Source: VAUL01 sp964603155 (GTDB lineage: Bacteria > Desulfobacterota > Desulfuromonadia > Desulfuromonadales > BM103). Taken from it: a stretch of 64,000 nt of DNA. This document shows, piece after piece, positions 29,445 through 39,288 of the stretch. Position 1 is the stretch's first letter. Each line of letters opens with the position of its first letter. The stretch lies in the NCBI GenBank assembly GCA_964603155.1, contig CAZRTZ010000004.1:1-64000 (forward strand), read 5' to 3'. The translations under genes were made by a program, and so were the position numbers. Under the pieces are notes generated by a model. That model was given only the letters and a program-made list of their open reading frames with translations, did not search any database and was not told where the DNA came from.

Positions 29445-30243
29445 TCATGGAGACACAAACCACAACGCATAGTAGTAGGTCGCCGGGAAGGCGAAGAGGA
29501 GACTGTCGAGTCGATCGAGCAGGCCGCCGTGCCCGGGGAAGAGCGTTCCGGAGTCCTTGACGCCGAAGCTGCGCTTGAGCATCGATTCAACCAGGTCTCC
29601 GACCTGGCTGAAGGCACCGACCCCGATCCCCAGAACGGTCACGTCGATCGCATCGAGCTGCGGCAGCAGCAGCAGTTTGACGACCAGCGCTCCGAGCACA
29701 CCGCCGAACAGACCGCCCACGGCCCCCTCGACGCTCTTCTTCGGGCTGATCGCTTCGTAAAGCCGGTGGCGGCCAAAGGCTATCCCGGTGAAATAGGCCA
29801 GGGAATCGCTGGCCATGACCACGGCCAGCACCAGAAACACCCATTCCCGCCCCTGCTCGAACTGGCGCAACAGCCCAGCATGGCTGAAAAGCAGCGGTAC
29901 GTAAAGCAGACCGAAGGCGCTGATCGCCAGATCGCGGGCCACCGTCTCGAGGGAGCGGTAGCGGCAAAGGAAGATGACGGCCAGGGCCAACAGCGCCAGG
30001 GTCAGCCCGGCTAGCCCTGCGGACGGCTCGGGGCAGAAAAGCATCCCGCCGCAAACAAGCACGCCAACGGCCACAGTCAGGCAAATCTCGGCCTTGCGCT
30101 CCGGCGGCAATGCCATGACGTAAAGCTCGAACAGGCCGATGGCCGTCAGAACGCACAGCAGACCGGCGAAGAGCTTTACGCTGGCATAGACCAGAAAGGC
30201 CAGCAACAGCGGCAGGCCGACCGCGGCAGTGAGCAGACGCTGC

Positions 30244-30248
<5 letters not shown>
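29445..30248 (-). CDS. cdsA: Phosphatidate cytidylyltransferase CdsA, apparent AUU start
   Basis: 267 residues if read from ATT at 30246-30248. Makes CDP-diacylglycerol from phosphatidate and CTP in the inner membrane. About eight hydrophobic helices; signature SPKKSVEGAVGGLFGG and FPGHGGLLDRLDSLL. From the ATT the protein begins xKQRLLTAAVGLPLLLAF, the conserved CdsA N-terminus, with AGGGGGGC 4-5 bases upstream, overlapping the uppS stop. No ATG, GTG or TTG occurs between the upstream stop and that point. The alternative TTG at 30204-30206 would remove half of helix 1. CTP supply comes from pyrG elsewhere in the window. Confidence 0.88.
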
Positions 30249-31008
<760 letters not shown>

Positions 31009-31035
31009 AGCTACGTAATGTACCATAGCGGCCAT

Positions 31036-31072
31036 GCAAAAGGGGACAGAATTCAGTTCTGTCCCCTTTTGC
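31036..31072. repeat. REP-like palindrome (GGGGACAGAA...TTCTGTCCCC)
   Basis: Perfect 16-bp arms (31036-31051 and 31057-31072) around a 5-base loop, ending in T4 on either strand. Could act as a hairpin or weak bidirectional terminator between the ferredoxin gene and uppS. Same core as the elements at 36931-36961 and 40371-40399. Confidence 0.9.
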
Positions 31073-31103
31073 AAAATTGCTGTACCTGCTCCTCGTCGGC
31101 TGA

Positions 31104-31265
31104 TTAATCGACGATGGCGTTGACCGGGCAGATGTCGACACAGGCCCGGCATTCCGTGCAGTTTTCGTTGATGGCATAAATATCGCCGGCCTCGACGATG
31201 GCGTTGACCGGACAGCTGGCAACGCAGGTGCCGCAGGCGATGCATTCCTCACTGATACGCAGCAT
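31104..31265 (-). CDS. 2[4Fe-4S] ferredoxin, 53 residues
   Basis: A complete small gene. The protein has two perfect cluster motifs, CIACGTCVASCP near residue 8 and CTECRACVDICP near residue 36, each in a CxxCxxCxxxCP arrangement followed by VNAIV, the duplicated fold of clostridial-type ferredoxins. Length of 53 is normal for this family. It is 17 bp downstream of frr and about 100 bp upstream of uppS on the same strand. Redox partner unknown. Its place among translation and lipid genes suggests co-expression rather than a known pathway link. Confidence 0.93.
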   Translation of the reverse strand: MLRISEECIACGTCVASCPVNAIVEAGDIYAINENCTECRACVDICPVNAIVD

Positions 31266-31282
31266 AGCGATCTCAATCTCCC

Positions 31283-31840
31283 TCAGATTTCCATCAGTTC
31301 CTTTTCCTTGTCGGCGACCACCTTGTCGATCCGCGCCACGAACTCGTCGGTCAGCGTCTGGATCTCCTTCTCGCCGTGCTTCTCGTCATCCTCCGAGACA
31401 TCCTTGTCCTTCAGCAGTTTCTTCAGGGTCTCGTTAGCATCGCGACGGGCGTTGCGCACCGCGATTTTCCCCTCTTCCCCCATCTTCTTGACCTGCTTGA
31501 CCATCTCCTTGCGGCGCTCCTCGGTCAGGGCCGGAAACGCCAGACGGATGACGATGCCGTCGGACGTCGGATTGATGCCGAGATCAGCCTTCTGAATAGC
31601 CCGCTCGATCTCGGGGATCAGCTTCTTTTCCCACGGCTGGATGGTGATCAGGCGCGGCTCGGGAACCGCCAGGGTGCCGATCTGATTCAAGGGGGTCGGA
31701 GTGCCGTAATAGTCGACCCGGACATCATCGAGAATCGCGACGGAAGCCCGTCCGGTACGGACCTTGGAGAGATCGCGGCGCAACGCCTCGACGGCCTTCT
31801 CCATGCCGGATTTGGTCTTGTTCTTAAGATCGGCAATCAT
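31283..31840 (-). CDS. frr: Ribosome recycling factor
   Basis: 185 residues, exactly the usual length. Splits post-termination ribosomes with EF-G. Conserved LRRDLSKVRTGRAS, YYGTPTPLNQI, IQPWEKKLIPEIERAI and the C-terminal helix ending in LTDEFVARIDKV. ATG 31840 follows AAAGGAG. It is 4 bp downstream of pyrH, the common bacterial pairing. Confidence 0.98.
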   Translation of the reverse strand: MIADLKNKTKSGMEKAVEALRRDLSKVRTGRASVAILDDVRVDYYGTPTPLNQIGTLAVPEPRLITIQPWEKKLIPEIERAIQKADLGINPTSDGIVIRLAFPALTEERRKEMVKQVKKMGEEGKIAVRNARRDANETLKKLLKDKDVSEDDEKHGEKEIQTLTDEFVARIDKVVADKEKELMEI

Positions 31841-31844
31841 GGCA

Positions 31845-32567
31845 TCATTCTCCTTTGACCAGGGTCCCGATCGCCTCGCCGCAGACAACCTTGCGGATGT
31901 TGCCGCGCTGGTTCAGATCGAAGACGACGATGGGCAGATTGTTGTCCATGCACAGCGAGGTTGCAGTGGAATCCATGACCTGCAGGCCACGCTTGAGAAC
32001 CTCCAGGTAGGTCAGCTGCTCGTAGCGCACCGCGGTCGGATCCTTGGCAGGGTCGGCGCTGTAGACGCCGTCGACCTTGGTCGCCTTGAGGATCACCTCG
32101 GCGCCAATCTCAGCGGCGCGCAGACTGGCGGCGGTGTCGGTGGTAAAGAACGGGTTGCCGGTACCGGCGCCGAAGATCACCACCCGCCCCTTTTCCAGAT
32201 GGCGCACGGCGCGGCGACGGATGTAGGGTTCGGCAATCTCCTGCATTTCGATGGCCGACTGCACCCGGGTCACGACCCCCTGCTTTTCCAGGGCATCCTG
32301 CATCGCCAGGCTGTTCATCACCGTGGCCAGCATCCCCATGTAGTCGGCGCTGGCGCGATCCATCCCGGCTGACGACGCCGCCAGACCACGAAAGATGTTG
32401 CCACCGCCGATGACCAGCGCCACCTGCACGCCGAGGTCGACCACCTCGCGGATCTCGCCGGCAATGCCATTGATCACGTCCGGATCGATCCCGTAACCCT
32501 GGCGGCCGGCCAACGCCTCGCCGCTCAGTTTCAGCAGTATTCTCTTATAGCTGGGGGTGGCGACCAT
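31845..32567 (-). CDS. pyrH: UMP kinase
   Basis: 240 residues, hexameric bacterial UMP kinase, amino-acid-kinase fold. Conserved KRILLKLSGEALAG, VIGGGNIFRG, MGMLATVMNSLA, GTGNPFFTTDTAA and the KATKVDGVYSADP segment. GGGAG precedes the ATG. UDP made here feeds CTP synthase. Lies between tsf and frr. Confidence 0.98.
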   Translation of the reverse strand: MVATPSYKRILLKLSGEALAGRQGYGIDPDVINGIAGEIREVVDLGVQVALVIGGGNIFRGLAASSAGMDRASADYMGMLATVMNSLAMQDALEKQGVVTRVQSAIEMQEIAEPYIRRRAVRHLEKGRVVIFGAGTGNPFFTTDTAASLRAAEIGAEVILKATKVDGVYSADPAKDPTAVRYEQLTYLEVLKRGLQVMDSTATSLCMDNNLPIVVFDLNQRGNIRKVVCGEAIGTLVKGE

Positions 32568-32588
32568 AGGTGGCTCCCGGGAACGTTG

Positions 32589-33500
32589 TTACTTGGTCAT
32601 CGCGGCAACTTCGGCCGCGAAATTGTCTTCCTTCTTCTCGATCCCTTCCCCCAACTGGAAGCGGGTGAAGCCGGTCAGTTTGGCCGCGGCGCCGATTTCC
32701 TTGCCGAGGGCCTCGACCACCTTGCCGACCTTCTGGTCCGGATCGATCACGTAAGCCTGCTCGATCAGGCAGACTTCACCGTAGAACTTGTTGACCTGGC
32801 CGTCGAGAATCTTTTCGATGATATTGTCGGGCTTGCCGCTCTCCTTCGCCTTGGCGCGATAAATCTCCTTCTCGCGCTCGAGGACATCGGCGGGAACCTC
32901 GCCACGCTCGAGGTACTGCGGGTTGGCGGCGGCAACATGCATGGCGATCTGCCTGGCCAGGGCGGCAAGGCGGTCATCGGCCTTGTCACAGGCCAGTTCG
33001 ACCAGCACGCCGATCTTGCCGGCGCCGTGCACGTAGCTGGCCACTGCGCCGGAAGATACGGAGCGGCGCGCAAAACGGCGAACGCTGATATTCTCCCCGA
33101 TGGTGGCCACCTGGTGGGTCTGCTCCTCAAGCACCGTGCGGCCGGTACCGGGGAACGGCATGGCCAGCAGCGTGTCGAGATCGGCCGGGTTCTTTTCGAG
33201 CACCACCTGGGCGACCCCGTTGACAAACGCCTGGAACGCATCGTTCTTGGCAACAAAATCGGTCTCGGAGTTGATCTCGACCACGGCGCAGCAGGTTCCC
33301 TGGCCGGCCACCGCGACAAGCCCTTCGGCGGCGACACGACCGGCCTTCTTGGCGGCCGCAGCCAGCCCCTTCTTGCGCAACAGGTCGATCGCCTGCTCCA
33401 TGTCGCCGCCGGTCTCATCCAGCGCCTTCTTGCAATCCATCATCCCGGCGCCGGTCTTGGCGCGCAGGTCAGCAACCATTCCTGCAGTAATATTGGCCAT
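32589..33500 (-). CDS. tsf: Elongation factor Ts
   Basis: 303 residues. Guanine-nucleotide exchange factor for EF-Tu. The UBA-like N-terminus (LRAKTGAGMMDCKKALDE), the TDFVAKN motif (NSETDFVAKNDAFQAF) and duplicated core are typical. Excellent Shine-Dalgarno (GAGGAGG). It is separated from rpsB by a 109-bp region with a terminator-like hairpin. Confidence 0.98.
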   Translation of the reverse strand: MANITAGMVADLRAKTGAGMMDCKKALDETGGDMEQAIDLLRKKGLAAAAKKAGRVAAEGLVAVAGQGTCCAVVEINSETDFVAKNDAFQAFVNGVAQVVLEKNPADLDTLLAMPFPGTGRTVLEEQTHQVATIGENISVRRFARRSVSSGAVASYVHGAGKIGVLVELACDKADDRLAALARQIAMHVAAANPQYLERGEVPADVLEREKEIYRAKAKESGKPDNIIEKILDGQVNKFYGEVCLIEQAYVIDPDQKVGKVVEALGKEIGAAAKLTGFTRFQLGEGIEKKEDNFAAEVAAMTK

Positions 33501-33558
33501 GTTTCTCTTCCTCCTCGCGTATTTATGGGGTAATCGTTGTATCGGGACGGTTTACGGT

Positions 33559-33587
33559 AAAAAGGCGGCCCGCTTCCGGACCGCCTT
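33559..33587 (-). terminator. Intrinsic terminator/attenuator between rpsB and tsf
   Basis: On the minus strand an 11-bp stem (33577-33587 with 33562-33572, one G-U pair), 4-base loop, then five T. Likely lets only part of rpsB transcription continue into tsf. Confidence 0.75.
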
Positions 33588-33609
33588 GTCAATACTGACT
33601 GCTCTCTGC

Positions 33610-34395
33610 TTACTCCTCGTCGGCCGAAGCATCAGCCGGTTCGGCTGCAGTCACTGCCTCGGCGACTTCCTCGGCAACTTCGCTCCCCAGATCGGCGCGC
33701 AGGTCGTCTTCACGGGCAGCACCACCCTCGATGCAGGCGTCGGCCATCTTCTGGGCGAAGAGGCGAATGGCGCGGATGGCGTCGTCGTTGCCGGGGATGA
33801 TGTAGTCGATCTCTTCCGGATCGCAGTTGGTGTCGACGATCGCCACCACCGGGATGCCGAGCTTGCGGGCTTCCTTGACGGCGATGTTCTCTTTTTTCGG
33901 GTCGATGACGAAGATCGCGCCCGGCAGGCGGTTCATCCCCTTGATGCCGCCGAGGCTCTTCTCCAGCTTGGCGCGCTCGCGCTCCAGCTGCAGGGCTTCC
34001 TTCTTGGTGATCAGGTCGTAGGTTCCGTCCTGCGCCATGGTCTCGATCTTCTTAAGGCGGTCGATGCTGCGCTTGATGGTGGCGAAGTTGGTCAGCATAC
34101 CACCCAGCCAGCGGTTATTGACGTAGAATTGGCCAGCGCGGTTGGCCTCCTCGAGGATTGCTTCCTGGGCCTGTTTCTTGGTGCCGACAAACAGAATCTT
34201 GTCGCCTTCCTGCACGGTCTGGCGCAGGAAATTGTAGGCCGACTTGAAGTACCGCACGGTCTTCTGCAGGTCGATGATGTAGATGCCATTGCGGGCGCCG
34301 AAGATGTAAGGCTTCATCTTCGGGTTCCAGCGACGGGTCTGATGTCCGAAGTGGACACCGGCTTCCAGCAGTTGTTTCATGGTGATCTGTGACAT
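33610..34395 (-). CDS. rpsB: 30S ribosomal protein S2
   Basis: 261 residues. Conserved opening ITMKQLLEAGVHFGHQTRRWNPKM (in short, MKQLLEAGVHFGHQTRRW), IDLQKTV, RWLGGMLTNFATIK, IPVVAIVDTNCDP and IPGNDDAIRAIRLF. An acidic, Ala-rich tail of about 25 residues follows the core. Two ATGs (34395 and 34380) are in frame; the first has GGAG. First gene of the translation operon, with promoter and structured leader upstream. Confidence 0.98.
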   Translation of the reverse strand: MSQITMKQLLEAGVHFGHQTRRWNPKMKPYIFGARNGIYIIDLQKTVRYFKSAYNFLRQTVQEGDKILFVGTKKQAQEAILEEANRAGQFYVNNRWLGGMLTNFATIKRSIDRLKKIETMAQDGTYDLITKKEALQLERERAKLEKSLGGIKGMNRLPGAIFVIDPKKENIAVKEARKLGIPVVAIVDTNCDPEEIDYIIPGNDDAIRAIRLFAQKMADACIEGGAAREDDLRADLGSEVAEEVAEAVTAAEPADASADEE

Positions 34396-34448
34396 GACGC
34401 TCCGACTCCTTCTGGTGGTGGTTTTGGGCCTCCGCCCCCGTCATCCCT

Positions 34449-34481
34449 GCGGCCTTCCGGCACAACCGGACACCAAGCCGC
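34449..34481 (-). promoter_or_regulatory. Nested hairpin in the rpsB leader
   Basis: The leader RNA can form GCGGC/GCCGC around an inner CCGG-TTGTG-CCGG stem. It lies between the promoter and the Shine-Dalgarno and is a candidate S2 feedback site; the function is inferred. Confidence 0.45.
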
Positions 34482-34517
34482 ACAGTCTGGGGACGTGCGT
34501 AGTAAAAATAGCGGGAT

Positions 34518-34547
34518 TCTATACCACGCCACTCTTTGCCAAGGCAA
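34518..34547 (-). promoter_or_regulatory. Sigma-70 promoter of the rpsB operon
   Basis: On the minus strand TTGCCT (34542-34547), 18-base spacer, TATAGA (34518-34523), about 120 bases before the rpsB ATG. A GC-rich discriminator follows, as at many ribosomal promoters. Confidence 0.7.
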
Positions 34548-34569
34548 GCGTTTTTTCCCGAAAACCAGG

Positions 34570-34598
34570 TTTACACAACCCGCCCCCTGCACTATGAT
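34570..34598 (+). promoter_or_regulatory. Sigma-70 promoter of lptFG, giving a near-leaderless mRNA
   Basis: TTTACA (34570-34575), 17-base spacer, TATGAT (34593-34598). The lptF ATG is at 34607, eight bases after the -10, close to the expected start of transcription. No Shine-Dalgarno lies in between. Confidence 0.65.
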
Positions 34599-34606
34599 GG
34601 CCGGCC

Positions 34607-35794
34607 ATGAACCTCTCGCTGCTGAACCGCTATCTTTCCCGGGAACTGCTGGCCCCGACGCTGCTGTGTCTGGTGATCTTCACCCTGGTCCTGATCACCG
34701 GCCGACTGGTGCAGATCGCCGACCTGGTCATCACCAAGGGAGTCGACCTTGCCAGCATCCTCAAGCTGACGGCGTCCATGCTGCTCCCTTTTCTGGCCAT
34801 AGCCCTGCCTCTCTCGTTCCTGATGGGATGCATGATCGGCATCGGCCGGATGTGTGCCGACAACGAGACCGTGGCCATGCGTGCCGCCGGCATCGGGCTC
34901 CCCCAGATCGGCAGGCCCCTGTTGCTGATCGCCGTGACCTTCGCGCTTATGACTGCCGTGGTTGCATGCTGGGCCGCTCCCTGGGGGAAAAAGGCTTTCA
35001 AGGCCACACTCGTCGAGATTGCCCGCAGCAAGGCCAGCGTCAGCCTGCAGAAACAGCAATTTATCAAGCAGTTTGTCAACCTGACGCTGTATACCGAACA
35101 TCTCGATGAGCGCAGCGGCGAGATGGCCGGGGTTTTCATCATCGAGGCCCCCCCCGGACAGGACCAGCTGCTGATCATCGCCGACCGTGGCCGACTGGTC
35201 AGCGGTCTGCAAAACGAAACCCTGACACTGCAACTGGAGAATGGGACCATTCACCGCAAGGCGGCCAAGGGTGAGCGCAATGCCTATCAGGTGATTCGCT
35301 TTACCAATTACGAGATTCGCCCCGACCTCGGCTCAACCCCGTCGGCACCCAAATTTGCCCTGCGCAGCAGTCCCAATGAATTGCCTATGGCCAAACTCTG
35401 GGAAACCTCTGCCGGAGCGGGAGAAAAGTCCCTGGCGGCCCGTGGCGAACTGCACAACCGCCTGAGCGCCCCGCTGGCGCCACTCCTGTTTGCCCTGTTC
35501 ATCCTCCCCTGCGCCATGCAAAACCAGCGTTCCGGGCGCAGCGGCGCATTTGTGACCGGCTTATTGATCTATCTGGTCTATTTTGTGAGCACCGCTCTTG
35601 CAGAAAAAGCCACGGCCACTCTCGGGGTCCACCCGTTCTTCTCCTTCTGGCTGCTCCATGCGGTTTTTTTCGCGGTGGGCCTTTACCTGCTGCGCCAGAG
35701 CGCTCTCGAACGTCCTGTTGTGTTTCTGGCATGGATCGACAGAGCCGTTGAGATCCTTCGCAACTTCCTGAGACGTCACGATGCGCACGCTTGA
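34607..35794 (+). CDS. lptF: LPS export permease LptF
   Basis: 395 residues of the YjgP/YjgQ family. With LptG it forms the inner-membrane part of the LptB2FG transporter that extracts LPS toward LptC and LptA. Starts MNLSLLNRYLSRELLAPTLL; six predicted helices flank a periplasmic beta-jellyroll domain (about 105-265), with LSAPLAPLLFALFILPCAMQ near helix 4. Overlaps lptG by 14 bp. Partners lptC, lptA and lptB lie on the other strand at 50.7-52.5 kb. Confidence 0.95.
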   Translation: MNLSLLNRYLSRELLAPTLLCLVIFTLVLITGRLVQIADLVITKGVDLASILKLTASMLLPFLAIALPLSFLMGCMIGIGRMCADNETVAMRAAGIGLPQIGRPLLLIAVTFALMTAVVACWAAPWGKKAFKATLVEIARSKASVSLQKQQFIKQFVNLTLYTEHLDERSGEMAGVFIIEAPPGQDQLLIIADRGRLVSGLQNETLTLQLENGTIHRKAAKGERNAYQVIRFTNYEIRPDLGSTPSAPKFALRSSPNELPMAKLWETSAGAGEKSLAARGELHNRLSAPLAPLLFALFILPCAMQNQRSGRSGAFVTGLLIYLVYFVSTALAEKATATLGVHPFFSFWLLHAVFFAVGLYLLRQSALERPVVFLAWIDRAVEILRNFLRRHDAHA

Positions 35795-36866
35795 CCGTTA
35801 CCTGGCGACGTTGTTCGCACGCCACCTGGCGATCATCCTGGCCGTTCTCATCAGCCTCTACGGTTTGATCGAATTTGTCGAGAAAATCGACGATTTCATT
35901 GAAAATCAGGCCTCATTGCTCCACTATCTCCGCTATCCGCTTTACAACCTCCCCTTCATGCTCGAGCAGTCGCTCGCCATGTCGGTCCTGCTCGCCACCT
36001 TCATCACGATCGGACAGCTTTCCCGCTCCAGCCAGATCACGGCCCTGCGCAGTTGCGGAATCGGCCTCTGGCAGGCGACGCGCCCGCTCTTCGTTTGCGG
36101 AGGGCTGCTCTGTCTGCTGGCGCTTGTCTGCAGCTCCTGGCTGTCACCATGGTCGGCCCGCGAATCGCACTATATCCTTGCCACCGAGCTCAAGGGGAAA
36201 GAGCTGTCGGGGCGACAGGGACAAAACCTGTATTTTCGCGATCACCGCCGCATTATCGGCGTGAGCCAATCCTTCCCGAACCGCGGAGAGATCCATGGGC
36301 TCTCGCTGCTGGAATTCGACGAAGAATTCCAGCTGACGCGCCGAGTTGAAGCCGCCACCGCCCACCACCTGGAGGGAACCCGCTGGCTGTTGCGCGATGT
36401 CGTCGAACGCAGCTTCAACCCGAAGACCCAGGCGCTCGCCGGCTTTTTGAAATACCGGGAACTGTCTCTGGACCTGGGGCGGGAACCGGAAGAGATGGTG
36501 GATCTCTGGTACAAACCGCAGGAAATGTCTCTTGCCGAATTGTGGCGCCTGGACCAACAGCTCCAGGCTCAAGGGGGAGACCCCCTTCCCTACCGCGCCG
36601 AGTGGCTGCAACGGTTGGCCCGCACCTTTACCCCCCTGCTGATGGTGCTGATCGGCATCCCTTTCGCCCTCAATCGAGGCCGCAAAGCCAGCGTCGGGCT
36701 TGGTGTCGGCGTGAGCCTCGCCGTCTTTTCCGGTTACTTTGCCTGCCAGGCCGTCAGCATGGCGCTTGGCACGGCCGGCCTGCTCCCCCTCCCCCTCGCC
36801 GCCTGGACGGCCAACACCCTGCTGCTGCTGGTCGGCACCTGGCTGTTTTTGACCCTGGACAACTGA
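35781..36866 (+). CDS. lptG: LPS export permease LptG
   Basis: 361 residues, second YjgP/YjgQ permease: MRTLDRYLATLFARHLAII, N-terminal helices with LEQSLAMSVLLATFITIGQLS, a periplasmic domain in the middle third, and C-terminal helices (FTPLLMVLIGIPFALNRGRK). LptF and LptG must pair, and their overlapping genes support that. Distinguished from LptF by order and by the shorter periplasmic domain; the F/G assignment could be swapped. Confidence 0.93.
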   Translation: MRTLDRYLATLFARHLAIILAVLISLYGLIEFVEKIDDFIENQASLLHYLRYPLYNLPFMLEQSLAMSVLLATFITIGQLSRSSQITALRSCGIGLWQATRPLFVCGGLLCLLALVCSSWLSPWSARESHYILATELKGKELSGRQGQNLYFRDHRRIIGVSQSFPNRGEIHGLSLLEFDEEFQLTRRVEAATAHHLEGTRWLLRDVVERSFNPKTQALAGFLKYRELSLDLGREPEEMVDLWYKPQEMSLAELWRLDQQLQAQGGDPLPYRAEWLQRLARTFTPLLMVLIGIPFALNRGRKASVGLGVGVSLAVFSGYFACQAVSMALGTAGLLPLPLAAWTANTLLLLVGTWLFLTLDN

Positions 36867-36873
36867 AAAAACA

Positions 36874-37015
36874 GGGGCTGGGGACTGGGGCCTGGCAACA
36901 ACTTGTTACAAACCTCAAGCCGCAACACGAAACGGGGACGGAATGGGCTTCCGTCCCCGTTCAATTCTAAGTTTTCAACTTTTTTCCCCTTAGCTAGCCC
37001 CTCAGTCCCTAGCCC
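36874..37015. repeat. Nested fold-back repeats between lptG and ahcY
   Basis: Outer arms 36874-36890 (GGGGCTGGGGACTGGGG) and 36998-37015 are near-perfect reverse complements. Inside lies a GGGGACGGAA-type palindrome with perfect 13-bp arms (36931-36943 and 36949-36961). The whole 142-bp block fills the space between the convergent genes and could terminate both. Confidence 0.8.
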
Positions 37016-37019
37016 CAAA

Positions 37020-38417
<1,398 letters not shown>

Positions 38418-38450
38418 GAAAAAACTCCTTGATTGATCGTTCGATGGGTC

Positions 38451-38479
38451 TGTATACCCCCGTGACCCGGACGGGGCAA
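38451..38479 (-). promoter_or_regulatory. Candidate ahcY promoter with a dyad in the spacer
   Basis: On the minus strand TTGCCC (38474-38479), 17-base spacer, TATACA (38451-38456). The spacer holds a 6-bp inverted repeat CCCCGT/ACGGGG (38458-38476), a possible operator. Confidence 0.5.
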
Positions 38480-38532
38480 GCAAAAACACACAGGCAGAAA
38501 GCAACTCCCGCCTGCAATGTGATGTACGGCAA

Positions 38533-39244
38533 TCAGAAGATGAGCGTGCTGCTGAATGTCCGCCCGGTGGTCACGTCGCGCAGTTGCAGACGCAGTTGCC
38601 TCGCGCTCGGCGCCTCTCCCGGGAAGAAAAGGAAACCGCGCCCCAGGTTGCCGGGCTCAACGATCCGGTTCTCAAGATCCTTGTTGGCGNNNNNNNNNNC
38701 CGTCCGAGGAACCGGCATCGGCACCCCCGTAGATGGCCCCGGCGGCGGCCCCGGCGGCCGCCCCCATCCCGGCGGCTTCCGCCACGTTGTGCCCGGAAAG
38801 GACACCGATGGCCGCACCGGCCAGGGCACCGGCAGCGGCCCCCCACATCCCCTTCTCGGCTCCGCCCTTGACGATGGTCGCATACTCGCTGCTCGACTCG
38901 ACGCGCTGGTAGGTGGTCTTGCGGTCGAGCAGATTCCAGTAGGCGCCGGAAGCATCAACCAGGAAGGTCTGGTCGGCGACGATCTCAAAGCGTTGCGGGC
39001 CATGATTGTCAATCACCACCTGGACCGGCAGCAACCCGGCGCCGCGGATATCGAACCCGAACGCCGCCTTGGCCGCGCTTTTGTCAGCGTACTGCTCGGC
39101 GGCGACCTTCGCCCCGCCAACCTGCTGAACGTTGGCGATCTGGTCGGGCGGGCGGAACGGCACTTCGCGGCTTGCGTAGAAGGTGCACGCCGACAACAGG
39201 CTCACTGCCAGGAACAGTTTGGCGAACGAAATGGCATGTTTCAT
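38533..39244 (-). CDS. Glycine-zipper lipoprotein (interrupted by an assembly gap)
   Basis: Signal peptide with lipobox (FLAVSLLSAC), so lipid-anchored after residue 19. A soluble domain (about 25-125) is followed by a glycine-zipper segment (AAAGALAGAAIGVLSG, MGAAAGAAAGAIYGG) able to insert in or pack against membranes. After the 10-N gap the sequence resumes as ANKDLENRIVEPGNLGRGFLFF and ends TFSSTLIF at 38533. The frames on the two sides differ by one, so the gap length is wrong rather than the gene broken. Outer-membrane or periplasmic; function unknown. Confidence 0.72.
38690..38699. other. Assembly gap (10 N) in the glycine-zipper lipoprotein gene
   Basis: Nominal 10-N spacer; coding frames on either side are offset. 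Confidence 0.95.
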
Positions 39245-39288
39245 GGTGACCTCTCAAGGGTTTGATGAAGGAATTATACCATAGCACA

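Noticed and set aside
29445..30206. cdsA starting at TTG 30206
   Set aside because: This would delete the conserved N-terminal KQRLLTAAVGLP segment, which is present and preceded by a good Shine-Dalgarno. Kept only as an alternative.
38418..38532. SAH riboswitch upstream of ahcY
   Set aside because: Small hairpins are present but the conserved SAH-aptamer sequence could not be recognised; a promoter fits better.
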